Notes: generated from the sequence alone by a model not told the origin. Positions 34,874-42,989 are shown, counted from the stretch's first letter. The stretch is DNA of 64,000 nucleotides from Bacteroidota bacterium (GCA_016868455.1 VGGV01000011.1:1-64000), one strand, 5' to 3'. Translations and numbers: made by a program.

Positions 34874-35196
34874 GCAAAAAATCTCTACATTTGAACTGTA
34901 AATCTAAAATTGACAATCTGAAATTAAAAATCAGATTATGCCTTTTCACCGCAACTTCACATACTGGATTGATAAACGAAAGTGGAAATATATTTTCCTT
35001 CTCGCCACTTTGGAGCTGTCACGAAGATAATTATGAGCTTTGCAAATGCTCAAAAGAATTACCGGACGATGAAGGGTGCGACCTGCCTGCCGGTTTACCT
35101 GCCGAAGGCAGGCAGGCGCAACAGGTGATGATAGTAGTAATGTCGTTTGGTACATACAAAATCTGAAATCTAAAATCGTAAATCTAAAATTGTTTT
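34874..35196. repeat. Intergenic region with two 7-nt-period arrays and one REP-like palindrome
   Basis: The region holds no convincing gene; a 30-codon frame from 34938 is not supported by anything I recognise. It starts with a heptamer array (34894-34930: ATCTAAA, ATTGACA, ATCTGAA, ATTAAAA). In the middle is the perfect hairpin CCTGCCTGCC/GGCAGGCAGG (35082-35091 with 35107-35116), related to the 3005 and 4281 repeats. It ends with a second array (35161-35190: ATCTGAA, ATCTAAA, ATCGTAA, ATCTAAA) just before hmgA. Confidence 0.7.
35174..35190 (+). promoter_or_regulatory. 17-nt leader motif, copy 1 (hmgA)
   Basis: AATCGTAAATCTAAAAT, the last units of a heptamer array, ends 6 nt before the hmgA ATG. 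Identical copies at the same distance precede rpsM (37734-37750) and rpoA (39512-39528). The function is unknown; fixed spacing suggests a role in translation initiation or a shared origin of the leaders. Confidence 0.6.
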
Positions 35197-36354
35197 ATGC
35201 CACATTATTATAAGTTAGGAAACATTCCGCATAAACGCCACACCCAGTTCCGTAAACCTAATGGCGAACTGTACAGTGAGCAATTATTCTCTACCGAAGG
35301 TTTCAGCGATGATTATTCGCTGCTTTATCATTGCCACCCGCCTACCCAGATCATCAAAACCGAACCGCAGGTGGATGTAAGTCCGCAGATAGCGGAAGAA
35401 AAAATGCTGAAACACCGTTGTTTTGAAGGGTTTCAGCTAAAACCCGGAGGCGATTTTTTGCAAAGCAGGGTTCCGGTGCTGGTCAACAGTGACTGCCACA
35501 TAGTGCTGGCGGCGCCCCATAGCGGCACAAAGGATTATTTCTACAAGAATACTGATGCGGATGAAATGATCTTTATACATGAAGGAAGCGGTACGGTAAA
35601 AACCCAGTACGGGCAGTTGCCGTTCAGCTACGGCGATTATATTGTATTGCCAAGGGGAACGATTTACCAGATAGAGTTTAAGGATGATAAGAACAGGCTG
35701 TTTATAGTCGAATCATTTTCACCCTTACGTTTTCCTAAAAGATACATGAGTAAATATGGGCAACTGATGGAGCATTCGCCGTATTGTGAACGGGATATAC
35801 GGCCGCCTCAGGATTTACAAACTTTTGATGAAACGGGTGACTTCCTCATCAAAGCCAAAAAGAAAGGGATGCTCTATGGCCTGCATTACGGCACACATCC
35901 GTTTGATGTGATCGGCTGGGACGGATGCTGCTATCCTTATATCTTTTCTATCCATGATTTTGAACCCATTACCGGAAGGGTACATATGCCGCCGCCCATC
36001 CACCAGACTTTTGAAACCAACAGTTTTGTGGTCTGTTCCTTTGTGCCAAGGCTGTACGACTATCATCCCAATGCCATACCTGCCCCCTACAATCACAGTA
36101 ATATTGACAGTGATGAAGTATTGTATTATGTGGATGGTGATTTTATGAGCCGTAAGCATGTTACCCGTGGCATGATAACCCTGCACCCCGCAGGCATTCC
36201 GCATGGGCCGCATCCGGGAGCAGTGGAGAAAAGCATCGGTGCAAAAGAAACCAAAGAGCTGGCGGTAATGGTGGATACTTTCCGCCCGCTGATGCTGACG
36301 AAGCAGGCACTGGAGATTGAGAATACAAATTATGTTATGAGCTGGGCGGAGTAA
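35197..36354 (+). CDS. hmgA: Homogentisate 1,2-dioxygenase
   Basis: A 385-residue cupin-type non-haem iron enzyme opening the ring of homogentisate to maleylacetoacetate in tyrosine and phenylalanine degradation. MPHYYKLGNIPHKRHTQFRKP is a typical start. DEMIFIHEGSG and YGDYIVLPRGTIYQIEF form the first cupin. The iron site is in the second: HSNIDSDEVLYYVDG (Glu ligand) and ITLHPAGIPHGPHPG (His ligands). No other catabolic gene (fumarylacetoacetase, hppD) is adjacent, so the pathway is split. The leader carries the 17-mer also found before rpsM and rpoA, ending 6 nt before the ATG. Confidence 0.93.
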   Translation: MPHYYKLGNIPHKRHTQFRKPNGELYSEQLFSTEGFSDDYSLLYHCHPPTQIIKTEPQVDVSPQIAEEKMLKHRCFEGFQLKPGGDFLQSRVPVLVNSDCHIVLAAPHSGTKDYFYKNTDADEMIFIHEGSGTVKTQYGQLPFSYGDYIVLPRGTIYQIEFKDDKNRLFIVESFSPLRFPKRYMSKYGQLMEHSPYCERDIRPPQDLQTFDETGDFLIKAKKKGMLYGLHYGTHPFDVIGWDGCCYPYIFSIHDFEPITGRVHMPPPIHQTFETNSFVVCSFVPRLYDYHPNAIPAPYNHSNIDSDEVLYYVDGDFMSRKHVTRGMITLHPAGIPHGPHPGAVEKSIGAKETKELAVMVDTFRPLMLTKQALEIENTNYVMSWAE

Positions 36355-36445
36355 TGCTTGTCCAGCATGTAGCAAAAGATGTAGGCTTGAAGGGCAAAAG
36401 GTAAAGACAGAGAGATATTCCGGCGGTGTTATTAAATTAAAACCT

Positions 36446-36730
36446 TTACTTCCTTCCCTCAGAAGCGGCTTCACATTTTTCCACTTCTTTACCCACTTCA
36501 TCCAGGAAAGCCTGGTTGTCTTTGTACTTGGATTGCATTTCCTCTTCAAATTTTTTCCGTGCCGCTTTCGCTTTTCCGTATTCCGGGCCTCCGTCAGGAG
36601 CCTGGGTTATTTTGGCATTTAATTCGCACCATTTTTGCGCAATTGAAGCCGGTGTTTCTTTTTTACTGCTGCAGGAGGCAAGACCGAAGCAAAATACAAG
36701 TATAAAAAAGGCCTAAAATTTATTTTTCAT
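36446..36730 (-). pseudogene. Small lipoprotein gene interrupted by an early TAG
   Basis: From ATG 36730 the frame reads M-K-N-K-F, then TAG (36713-36715), then AFFILVFCFGLASC, a complete lipoprotein signal and lipobox, and on to a Lys/Glu-rich helical mature part (QKWCELNAKITQAP, AAARKKFEEEMQSKYKDN... as far as TAA). There are 94 codons in all. No other ATG, GTG or TTG start exists after the TAG that would keep the signal peptide. The rest shows no damage. I read it as a recent nonsense mutation, a sequence error, or a recoded stop. Confidence 0.65.
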
Positions 36731-36830
36731 TGCCTGGTGTTGTTGTTAAGTATTAAAAATATATTTTTTTAGGGTCATTTATTTGTATTTGTAATCTTTT
36801 TTATATTCGGCTAACCAAAAACGGATTGCT

Positions 36831-37226
36831 ATGCTAAAAATCGGAAAATTAAAAGCAGGGGATATTATTATGGTGAATGACGAAGGAGTGATGAGAGAGG
36901 GCGTAGTAGTGGAAATAAGCCATGAAGAAAACCAGGCTCTTGTTGATAACGGTGTTCAGGAATTCTGGTACAGCCCTGATGAAATGGATGCTGTGCCGCT
37001 GAATGAAGACCAGTTAATGAAATTTGGATTTACCAAAGAAGAAATTGACGGTGCGGTAAAGTACAAAAAGGACTCTTTTCGGCTGGTAACGCCTAAAAAA
37101 GGCGACTTTTCCAACATAGAAATGTGGTGGCGGGAAGACCGCAGGCATTTTAGCTTTCCGCTGGGGGTACATGAGCTACAGAACCTGCACATGGATATGA
37201 CCAAAATACCTCTGCACAGGCCCTGA
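36831..37226 (+). CDS. Hypothetical cytoplasmic protein
   Basis: A 131-residue protein without signal or membrane segment. The opening MLKIGKLKAGDIIMVNDEGVMREGVVVEI looks like a small SH3/KOW-like barrel, followed by DEMDAVPLNEDQLMKFGF and a tail ending GVHELQNLHMDMTKIPL. I recall such proteins as conserved hypotheticals in Chitinophagaceae, without a known role. A strong terminator follows at 37277-37310 and separates it from infA. Confidence 0.65.
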   Translation: MLKIGKLKAGDIIMVNDEGVMREGVVVEISHEENQALVDNGVQEFWYSPDEMDAVPLNEDQLMKFGFTKEEIDGAVKYKKDSFRLVTPKKGDFSNIEMWWREDRRHFSFPLGVHELQNLHMDMTKIPLHRP

Positions 37227-37276
37227 AAAACAAAGCCTTAGCCCCATCGGGTGTGATCGCCGGGCTTTTTCCACAT

Positions 37277-37310
37277 AAACCCCAAAAAGGAATGGGGTTT
37301 TTTCTTTTTT
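37277..37310 (+). terminator. Intrinsic terminator before infA
   Basis: AAACCCC (37277-37283) pairs with GGGGTTT (37294-37300), followed by a T-rich tract. It ends transcription of the hypothetical gene upstream and isolates the infA-rplQ cluster. Confidence 0.75.
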
Positions 37311-37324
37311 CAGCCTGATACTCC

Positions 37325-37332
37325 TATCTTTG
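37325..37332 (+). promoter_or_regulatory. infA: Candidate Bacteroidota -7 element before infA
   Basis: TATCTTTG matches the Bacteroidota -7 consensus TAnnTTTG and lies 14 nt before the infA ATG, directly after a terminator. This is where a promoter for the ribosomal cluster would be expected. A clear TTTG -33 element is not obvious. Confidence 0.55.
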
Positions 37333-37346
37333 CGACCCCAAAAAAT

Positions 37347-37565
37347 ATGTCGAAACAACCTCTTATTAAGCAGGATGGAACAATTATAGAAGCCCTGTCG
37401 AATGCCATGTTCAGGGTAAAACTGGAGAACGGGCATGAAATACTGGCCACTATATCCGGGAAGATGAGGATGAACTACATACGCATCCTTCCGGGGGATA
37501 AGGTAGGGGTGGAGTTGTCGCCGTATGATTTGACAAGGGGAAGGATCAACTTTCGGTATAAGTAA
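37347..37565 (+). CDS. infA: Translation initiation factor IF-1
   Basis: A 72-residue S1-fold protein that binds the A site of the 30S subunit during initiation. [46 protein letters not shown] and the basic end RGRINFRYK match the family along its length. It heads infA-rpmJ-rpsM-rpsK-rpsD-rpoA-rplQ. In most Bacteroidota secY and map lie just upstream; here an unrelated gene and a terminator do. Confidence 0.97.
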   Translation: MSKQPLIKQDGTIIEALSNAMFRVKLENGHEILATISGKMRMNYIRILPGDKVGVELSPYDLTRGRINFRYK

Positions 37566-37606
37566 GAAAGTAAAGACGCAACAGAGGCGTCACAAAAAAT
37601 GATAAC

Positions 37607-37723
37607 ATGAAAGTAAGAGCATCCATTAAGAAGAGAAGCGTCGATTGCAAAATTGTTCGCCGCAAAGGCAAACTCTATATTATTAACAAAAAAAATCCCC
37701 GCTTCAAACAGCGTCAGGGTTAA
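37607..37723 (+). CDS. rpmJ: 50S ribosomal protein L36
   Basis: A 38-residue basic protein, shorter than usual open-reading-frame cutoffs. [21 protein letters not shown] and [10 protein letters not shown] are diagnostic. Of the four zinc ligands in the Cys-type form only Cys14 remains (position 11 is Ser, 27 is Asn and 33 is Phe), so this is a zinc-free L36. It sits between infA and rpsM, 41 bp after the former. Confidence 0.96.
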   Translation: MKVRASIKKRSVDCKIVRRKGKLYIINKKNPRFKQRQG

Positions 37724-37733
37724 TTAATTCTAA

Positions 37734-37750
37734 AATCGTAAATCTAAAAT
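37734..37750 (+). promoter_or_regulatory. 17-nt leader motif, copy 2 (rpsM)
   Basis: AATCGTAAATCTAAAAT, identical to the hmgA and rpoA copies, ends 6 nt before the rpsM ATG and follows a TTCTAAA unit in the same 7-nt register. Confidence 0.6.
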
Positions 37751-37756
37751 AGACTT

Positions 37757-38137
37757 ATGGCCCGTATTGCCGGTGTTGACTTACCCAAAAACAAAAGAGG
37801 AGAAATAGGCCTTACCTATATATATGGTATCGGTCCCTCTACCGCTAAGTATATTCTTGATAAGAATAATATCAACCGTGATAAAAAAGTGCATGAGTGG
37901 AGCGATGATGATCTGAATGCCATCCGTCATACCATTACCGAAGAACTGAAGGTGGAAGGCCAGCTTCGTTCTGAAGTGCAGATGAGTATCAAAAGGCTTC
38001 TGGATATTGCCAGCTACCGCGGAATGCGTCACCGGAAAGGGCTGCCGGTAAGAGGGCAGCGCACCAGGACAAACAGCCGTACAAGAAAAGGCAAGAGAAA
38101 AACCGTGGCCGGTAAAAAGAAGGCGCCGAAGAAATAA
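37757..38137 (+). CDS. rpsM: 30S ribosomal protein S13
   Basis: A 126-residue protein of the 30S head that contacts the P-site tRNA and forms a bridge to the 50[42 protein letters not shown] and the signature [27 protein letters not shown] are intact; the basic tail contacts tRNA. It is preceded by a 7-nt-period leader and followed by a 169-bp gap with repeat sequence. Confidence 0.98.
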   Translation: MARIAGVDLPKNKRGEIGLTYIYGIGPSTAKYILDKNNINRDKKVHEWSDDDLNAIRHTITEELKVEGQLRSEVQMSIKRLLDIASYRGMRHRKGLPVRGQRTRTNSRTRKGKRKTVAGKKKAPKK

Positions 38138-38306
38138 TCTTTCGGCTCCGCTCAGGATGACCGTGGTTGTCATGAAGAGCTTACCGAACCAGGACCTGAA
38201 AATTTTGAATCAGCGCCGGATAGCCTGACAGGTCGGCAGGAGGGTTGATTCAGACCCGGTAAAAGGGAAAATAAAGAAAAAAGAAAGAATACCTTAGGAC
38301 ACAATT
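38138..38306. repeat. Repeat-bearing spacer between rpsM and rpsK
   Basis: Unusually long for this operon. At 38138-38173 is a partial copy of the dispersed sequence that reads on the minus strand as TCATCCTGAGCGGAGCCGAA, a type seen scattered through many Bacteroidota genomes. Further on, TGAATCA (about 38207) and TTGATTCA (about 38244) form an imperfect inverted repeat. A degraded relative (AGCTTCGCTCAG) lies before rplQ near 40617. Confidence 0.5.
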
Positions 38307-38720
38307 ATGGCAAAAGCACAAGCACAGCAGCCGGTTAGCGCAAAAGCCGCTGCCAGAAAAAGAGTGGTGAAAGTGGATGCATACGGAGATGCTCACATTT
38401 CTGCCACATTCAACAACATCATCATCAGTCTTACCAACAAGACCGGGCAGGTTATCAGCTGGAGCAGCGCCGGGAAAATGGGATTTAAAGGTTCCAAAAA
38501 GAACACCCCCTACGCTGCGCAAATGGCCGCTGCCGATGCAGCCAAAACCGCATTTGACGCAGGCCTGAAAAGGGTGGATGTATTTGTAAAAGGCCCGGGC
38601 ACCGGCCGTGAAAGCGCCATCCGCTCCATTGCACAGTCAGGTATTGAAGTGGTAATGATTAAGGATGTGACGCCCCTGCCGCACAACGGCTGCCGTCCGC
38701 CCAAGAAAAGAAGGGTATAA
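38307..38720 (+). CDS. rpsK: 30S ribosomal protein S11
   Basis: A 137-residue protein of the 30S platform near the mRNA exit. After a lineage-specific Ala/Gln-rich N-terminus, [20 protein letters not shown] and [20 protein letters not shown] are typical, as are [13 protein letters not shown] and the end [18 protein letters not shown]. It is part of the infA-rplQ cluster. Confidence 0.98.
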   Translation: MAKAQAQQPVSAKAAARKRVVKVDAYGDAHISATFNNIIISLTNKTGQVISWSSAGKMGFKGSKKNTPYAAQMAAADAAKTAFDAGLKRVDVFVKGPGTGRESAIRSIAQSGIEVVMIKDVTPLPHNGCRPPKKRRV

Positions 38721-38846
38721 TTCTTATTCGAAATAGTTGTCCTGAAAGGATCGGGGCATTCATTTAATAAAAGGGTGACTGATTAATTTTTACCGCTTTC
38801 AACGATCAGTTCACCGGTTTTTAAAAAGCGGAAATGAATAAAAACT

Positions 38847-39452
38847 ATGGCAAGGTACAATGGTCCCAAGACCAAGATTTCCCGCATTTTTGGCGAGCCC
38901 ATTCTGGGCAACGGCAAATGGCTTACCAAGAACAGCAACCCTCCCGGTATGCACGGTGAAAAACGTAAGCGTAAAACACTCGGTGAATACGCTTTACAGC
39001 TCCGTGAAAAGCAAAAAGCCAAATACACTTATGGCATCCTGGAGAAGCAATTCCGCAAGACCTTTGAAGAGGCTGCACGACGCAGGGGTGTAACGGGTGA
39101 AAACCTGATCAAGCTTTGCGAAGCCCGGCTTGACAATACAGTCTTCCGTATGGGCATTGCACCCAGCCGCCCGGCTGCCCGTCAACTGGTGAGCCACAAG
39201 CATATTGAAGTAAACGGCGAAGTGGTCAATGTTCCTTCCTGTCAGCTTAAACCCGGTGATATTATTTCTATCAAGGAAAGCAGCAAGGGAAGAACATCCA
39301 TTACCAGTGCCGTCAGGGCCAAAAACCCGAAGTTTAGCTGGCTCGACTGGAACGAAACGGAAATGAAAGGCACTTTCATCACTTACCCTGAAAGGGAAAG
39401 CGTTCCGGAGAATATCAAAGAGCAACTGATAGTGGAATTATACTCCAAATAA
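38847..39452 (+). CDS. rpsD: 30S ribosomal protein S4
   Basis: A 201-residue 16S rRNA-binding assembly initiator and, in many bacteria, translational regulator of its operon. [19 protein letters not shown] and [42 protein letters not shown] are the Bacteroidota form, without the N-terminal zinc Cys residues. The S4 RNA-binding motif follows ([42 protein letters not shown]). Confidence 0.98.
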   Translation: MARYNGPKTKISRIFGEPILGNGKWLTKNSNPPGMHGEKRKRKTLGEYALQLREKQKAKYTYGILEKQFRKTFEEAARRRGVTGENLIKLCEARLDNTVFRMGIAPSRPAARQLVSHKHIEVNGEVVNVPSCQLKPGDIISIKESSKGRTSITSAVRAKNPKFSWLDWNETEMKGTFITYPERESVPENIKEQLIVELYSK

Positions 39453-39511
39453 TAGTGAAATGGAGAAAAGTCAATAGCGAATATCAGCTATTGAATAAGT
39501 TGTAAATCTTA

Positions 39512-39528
39512 AATCGTAAATCTAAAAT
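39512..39528 (+). promoter_or_regulatory. 17-nt leader motif, copy 3 (rpoA)
   Basis: AATCGTAAATCTAAAAT, identical to the hmgA and rpsM copies, ends 6 nt before the rpoA ATG and continues the register of an upstream GTAA-ATCTTAA unit. Confidence 0.6.
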
Positions 39529-39534
39529 TTCAAT

Positions 39535-40536
39535 ATGGCCATTTTAAATTTCCAGAAACCTGATAAGATCATCCTGCAAAAAGCAACTGACTTTGAAGCT
39601 CAGTTTGAGTTTCGTCCCCTGGAACCCGGATATGGTGTTACCATTGGCAATGCCCTGCGCCGGGTACTGCTCAGTTCACTGGAAGGATATGCAATCATTG
39701 GTGTGAAAATTGAAGGAGTGGATCATGAATTTGCCACTATGCAAGGCATCAGCGAAGATGTGGTGGAGATATTCCTGAACCTGAAGCAGGTTCGCTTCAA
39801 AAAAGTGGTGGATCATGAAGTAGCCAACGAAAAAATCATGCTTTCCATCAAGAACAAAACAGAATTTACTGCGGGCATGATCAGTGAAGGAACCCATTCT
39901 TTTCAGATCATGAACCCCGATCTGCTCATCTGCACCCTGGATTCCTCGGCCCGCATGGATATTGAACTTACCATCGGCAAAGGCCGCGGTTATGTGCCGG
40001 CAGAAGACAATAAGCCAAAAGATGCACCGATGGGCTATATACCTGTTGATGCCATTTTTACCCCTATCAAGAATGTAAAATACACAATCGAGAACACCAG
40101 GGTGGAACAAAGGACTGACTTTGAAAAGCTGATCATGGAAGTTTCTACCGATGGCACTATTCACCCAGAAGAAGCGGTAAAACAGGCTTCCAGAATCCTC
40201 ATCCAGCACCTGATGATCATCACTGACGAGAACATCACCTTCGATAACAAAGAAGAAAAGAAAGAAGACCTGGTGGATGAGCAAACACTCCAGCTTCGTA
40301 AAGTGCTGAAGACCCCATTGGAAGACCTCGATCTTTCTGTGAGGGCTTTCAACTGCCTGAAAGCTGCCAAAATCAATTCACTGAGTGAACTGGTGCAGTA
40401 CGAGCAGGAGGACCTGATGAAATTCCGCAACTTTGGCCAGAAGTCACTTGCCGAGATTGAACAGGTGCTGACAGAAAGGGGCCTGCATTTCGGAATGGAT
40501 CTTGCCAAGCTGGGAATTGATGCAAATGAAATATAA
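39535..40536 (+). CDS. rpoA: RNA polymerase alpha subunit
   Basis: A 333-residue subunit whose N-terminal domain (about 1-230) dimerises to start polymerase assembly: EFRPLEPGYGVTIGNALRRVLLSSLEGYAI is the hallmark. A charged linker (FDNKEEKKEDLVDEQ) leads to the C-terminal domain (about 255-333), which touches activators and promoter DNA: LEDLDLSVRAFNCLKAAKINSLSELV and FRNFGQKSLAEIEQVLTERGL. A terminator-like hairpin follows before rplQ. Confidence 0.98.
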   Translation: MAILNFQKPDKIILQKATDFEAQFEFRPLEPGYGVTIGNALRRVLLSSLEGYAIIGVKIEGVDHEFATMQGISEDVVEIFLNLKQVRFKKVVDHEVANEKIMLSIKNKTEFTAGMISEGTHSFQIMNPDLLICTLDSSARMDIELTIGKGRGYVPAEDNKPKDAPMGYIPVDAIFTPIKNVKYTIENTRVEQRTDFEKLIMEVSTDGTIHPEEAVKQASRILIQHLMIITDENITFDNKEEKKEDLVDEQTLQLRKVLKTPLEDLDLSVRAFNCLKAAKINSLSELVQYEQEDLMKFRNFGQKSLAEIEQVLTERGLHFGMDLAKLGIDANEI

Positions 40537-40544
40537 CTGAACTG

Positions 40545-40572
40545 CGGCGGCTGAACAGGCCGCCGTTTTTTA
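40545..40572 (+). terminator. Intrinsic terminator or attenuator between rpoA and rplQ
   Basis: CGGCGGC (40545-40551) pairs with GCCGCCG (40559-40565) around a 7-nt loop and is followed by six T residues. It is a strong hairpin in the middle of what is usually one transcript, so rplQ may have its own promoter or be attenuated. Confidence 0.75.
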
Positions 40573-40668
40573 TTAAATGTAGGTTGTAATTCCTGACACG
40601 GTACAACCGATTCTTCAGCTTCGCTCAGAAATAAAGCGGAGAGAAGATAACCTTAAAATTGAAACGTC

Positions 40669-41163
40669 ATGCGTCACGGAGACAAAGTAAAAAACCTGAG
40701 CCGCCCCAAAGCACACAGAGATGCTTTGCTGAGTAACCTGGCCTGCCAGCTGATTGAACACAAGAGAATTGTAACCACCGTTGCCAAGGCAAAAGCTTTG
40801 CGGGTATATGTGGAGCCTCTTATTACGAAGGGGAAAACCAATACCACCCACCAGCGCCGGGTTGTATTCAGCTATTTGCAGGATAAAACTGCGGTAACCG
40901 AACTGTTCAGCAATGTGGCTGAAAAAGTGGCCGGCCGGCCCGGAGGCTATACCCGTATCATTAAACTGGGAACCCGCCCCGGCGATAATGCCGAAACAGC
41001 TATGATTGAACTGGTGGATTTCAACGAAATTTACGGAAAGGGTAAAACCGAAGAAAAAGCTCCTGCCAAAAAAACCCGCAGGGCTGGTGGTAAGAAGAAA
41101 GCAGAAACCGGTTCCGAAAAAACTGAAGCACCTGCCGCCGCTGAAGAAAAAGCGGCTGAATAA
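40669..41163 (+). CDS. rplQ: 50S ribosomal protein L17
   Basis: A 164-residue protein near the peptide exit tunnel. [31 protein letters not shown] and [25 protein letters not shown] are diagnostic. The last 45 residues are a low-complexity Lys/Ala/Glu tail, common in Bacteroidota L17 and absent from Escherichia coli L17. It lies about 130 bp after rpoA behind a terminator-like hairpin. ATAACCTTAAAAT (40647-40659), shared with the leader at 31684-31696, precedes it. Confidence 0.97.
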   Translation: MRHGDKVKNLSRPKAHRDALLSNLACQLIEHKRIVTTVAKAKALRVYVEPLITKGKTNTTHQRRVVFSYLQDKTAVTELFSNVAEKVAGRPGGYTRIIKLGTRPGDNAETAMIELVDFNEIYGKGKTEEKAPAKKTRRAGGKKKAETGSEKTEAPAAAEEKAAE

Positions 41164-41188
41164 GACAACACAACATCCCTTAATAAGG

Positions 41189-41219
41189 CCCCCGGTGAAA
41201 ACCGGGGGTTTTGTTTTTT
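41189..41219 (+). terminator. Intrinsic terminator after rplQ
   Basis: CCCCCGGT-GAAA-ACCGGGGG is a perfect 8-bp stem with a stable GAAA loop (41189-41208), followed by a T-rich tract. It ends the ribosomal cluster and separates it from carA. Confidence 0.9.
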
Positions 41220-41278
41220 GTGAAAAAGTAATCGCCGTTAATAACCGACGATTCATTTTATTTGCAAAATATTTCTGC

Positions 41279-42385
41279 ATGACTAATTCACCGATTCCCG
41301 CAGTTTTATTGTTGGCTGATGGTACCCTTGCCCGCGGGCAGGCTTTTGGCGCTGTAGGCACCACTACCGGCGAAATATGCTTTAACACCGGTATGACCGG
41401 CTACCAGGAAGTGTTTACCGATCCTAGTTACTTCGGGCAGGTACTCATCATGAACAGCGCCCATATCGGTAATTACGGGGTAAAGGATGAGGATGTGGAA
41501 AGTGATACGGTGAAGATCAGCGGCCTGATCGGCCGAAACCTGGAAGAAGGCTACAGCCGCAAGCTGGCCAAGGGCTCTCTGAACGATTATCTGAAGCAAC
41601 ACAAGATCGTTTCGATAGAAGGAGTGGATACAAGGACGCTGGTAGCGCATATCCGCACCAAAGGGGCCATGAACTGCATTATTTCTTCGGAAACCACCGA
41701 CATTGAAGCGCTGAAAAAGAAACTGGCCGAAGTGCCTGATATGAACGGGCTGGAACTGGCCAGCAAGGTAAGCACAACAAAAGCCTATGAACTGGGCGAT
41801 AAAAATTCATCCGTCAGAATTGCAGTGATGGATTATGGAGTTAAGAGGAATATTCTTAACTGCATGGTAGAAAGAGGCGCTTATATAAAAGTGTTTCCTG
41901 CAAAAACACCGCTTGAAGAAATCAACCGGTTTGAGCCCAATGGCTATTTTATTTCAAACGGACCCGGCGACCCGGCCCCGATGGACTATGCAATCAATAC
42001 ACTGAAACAAATTTTGAAGGAAGAGAAACCCGTGTTTGGTATCTGCCTGGGTCACCAGCTGCTGGCGCTGGCTAATGATATCCCCACTTTCAAAATGCAT
42101 CATGGACACCGTGGCCTCAATCACCCCGTGAAGAATAATATTTCCGGCAAATCAGAAATCACAACGCAGAACCATGGTTTTGGGGTAGACCCGGAGGCTG
42201 TAAGGAAAGCAGCGCATATTGAGGTGACCCATGTAAACCTGAACGACCAGAGTATTGAAGGTATACGGGTAAAAGGCAAACCTGCATTCTCTGTACAATA
42301 TCACCCTGAAGCCACCCCCGGCCCGCATGACAGCCGCTACTTGTTTGATGAGTTTCTTCAACTAATCAAGGAGCAAAAGAATTAG
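41279..42385 (+). CDS. carA: Carbamoyl-phosphate synthase small subunit
   Basis: A 368-residue glutaminase subunit that supplies ammonia for carbamoyl phosphate in pyrimidine and arginine synthesis. The start at 41279 (MTNSPIPAVLLLADGT) follows the terminator; the longer open frame overlaps rplQ and is not real. The N-terminal domain shows GEICFNTGMTGYQEVFTDPSY. The class I glutaminase has GPGDP, the nucleophile Cys in FGICLGHQLLALA, and the His/Glu pair in SVQYHPEATPGP. The large subunit carB is not within reach, so the two are separate here. Confidence 0.97.
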   Translation: MTNSPIPAVLLLADGTLARGQAFGAVGTTTGEICFNTGMTGYQEVFTDPSYFGQVLIMNSAHIGNYGVKDEDVESDTVKISGLIGRNLEEGYSRKLAKGSLNDYLKQHKIVSIEGVDTRTLVAHIRTKGAMNCIISSETTDIEALKKKLAEVPDMNGLELASKVSTTKAYELGDKNSSVRIAVMDYGVKRNILNCMVERGAYIKVFPAKTPLEEINRFEPNGYFISNGPGDPAPMDYAINTLKQILKEEKPVFGICLGHQLLALANDIPTFKMHHGHRGLNHPVKNNISGKSEITTQNHGFGVDPEAVRKAAHIEVTHVNLNDQSIEGIRVKGKPAFSVQYHPEATPGPHDSRYLFDEFLQLIKEQKN

Positions 42386-42389
42386 TATT

Positions 42390-42465
42390 TACCACAGATT
42401 ACACATATTCTTTTTCACAGATAACACTGTGTCGTCTGTGTTTAATCAGTGTTATCTGTGGTTTT
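42390..42465. repeat. CACAGAT-type array with a 14-bp hairpin between carA and aroQ
   Basis: The unit CACAGATTA/CACAGATAA recurs with about 9-nt spacing on both strands. The parts CACAGATAACACTG (42416-42429) and CAGTGTTATCTGTG (42447-42460) form a perfect 14-bp stem with a 17-nt loop, followed by a T-rich stretch. It may double as the carA terminator. Confidence 0.6.
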
Positions 42466-42480
42466 ATTTATATTCGAAGT

Positions 42481-42900
42481 ATGAAAATCGCCATTGTCAA
42501 CGGCCCTAACCTGAACCTGCTTGGTAAAAGGGAAACCGATATTTACGGCAATATGCCCTTTGAGCAGTTTCTGGAATTCCTGAAAAGAAAATATCCCCAT
42601 GTTGAGCTCAGCTATTTTCAAAGTAATGTGGAAGGCGAACTGATCAATGAACTGCAGCGGACAGGATTTGAGTGTGATGGAATAGTACTGAACCCCGGCG
42701 GGTACACACATACGTCCGTGGCTATTGGCGATGCCGTTGCCGCCATTAAAGCACCCGTGGTGGAAGTGCATATCTCCAATGTGCAGGCAAGAGAGGATTT
42801 TCGAAAACTGTCGCATGTAAGCGGTAAGGCAGCCGGCAGTATTTTCGGACTTGGGCTGAAGGGTTATGAACTGGCGATTGACTACCTGCTCTCCCGGTAA
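42481..42900 (+). CDS. aroQ: 3-Dehydroquinate dehydratase, type II
   Basis: A 139-residue flavodoxin-like enzyme catalysing the third step of the shikimate pathway; it forms dodecamers. MKIAIVNGPNLNLLGKRETDIYGN holds the catalytic Arg and Tyr. YFQSNVEGELINELQ, DGIVLNPGGYTHTSVAIGDA and VVEVHISNVQAREDFRKLSHVSGKAAGSIFGLG complete the active site (catalytic His). The length is typical. It lies 95 bp after carA behind a hairpin array. Confidence 0.96.
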   Translation: MKIAIVNGPNLNLLGKRETDIYGNMPFEQFLEFLKRKYPHVELSYFQSNVEGELINELQRTGFECDGIVLNPGGYTHTSVAIGDAVAAIKAPVVEVHISNVQAREDFRKLSHVSGKAAGSIFGLGLKGYELAIDYLLSR

Positions 42901-42989
42901 TTGAGCTGATGCAGATCAGTTATTACGATAAGAATTATCAATACCTGCCATTGATGCGTCAATAGCTTTGCAGGGCGAAATTATCAGTT

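Noticed and set aside
34938-35030. 30-codon frame MPFHRNFTYWIDKRKWKY...
   Set aside because: Too short, no relatives known to me, and placed inside a repeat-bearing spacer; its start context resembles the arrays only by chance.
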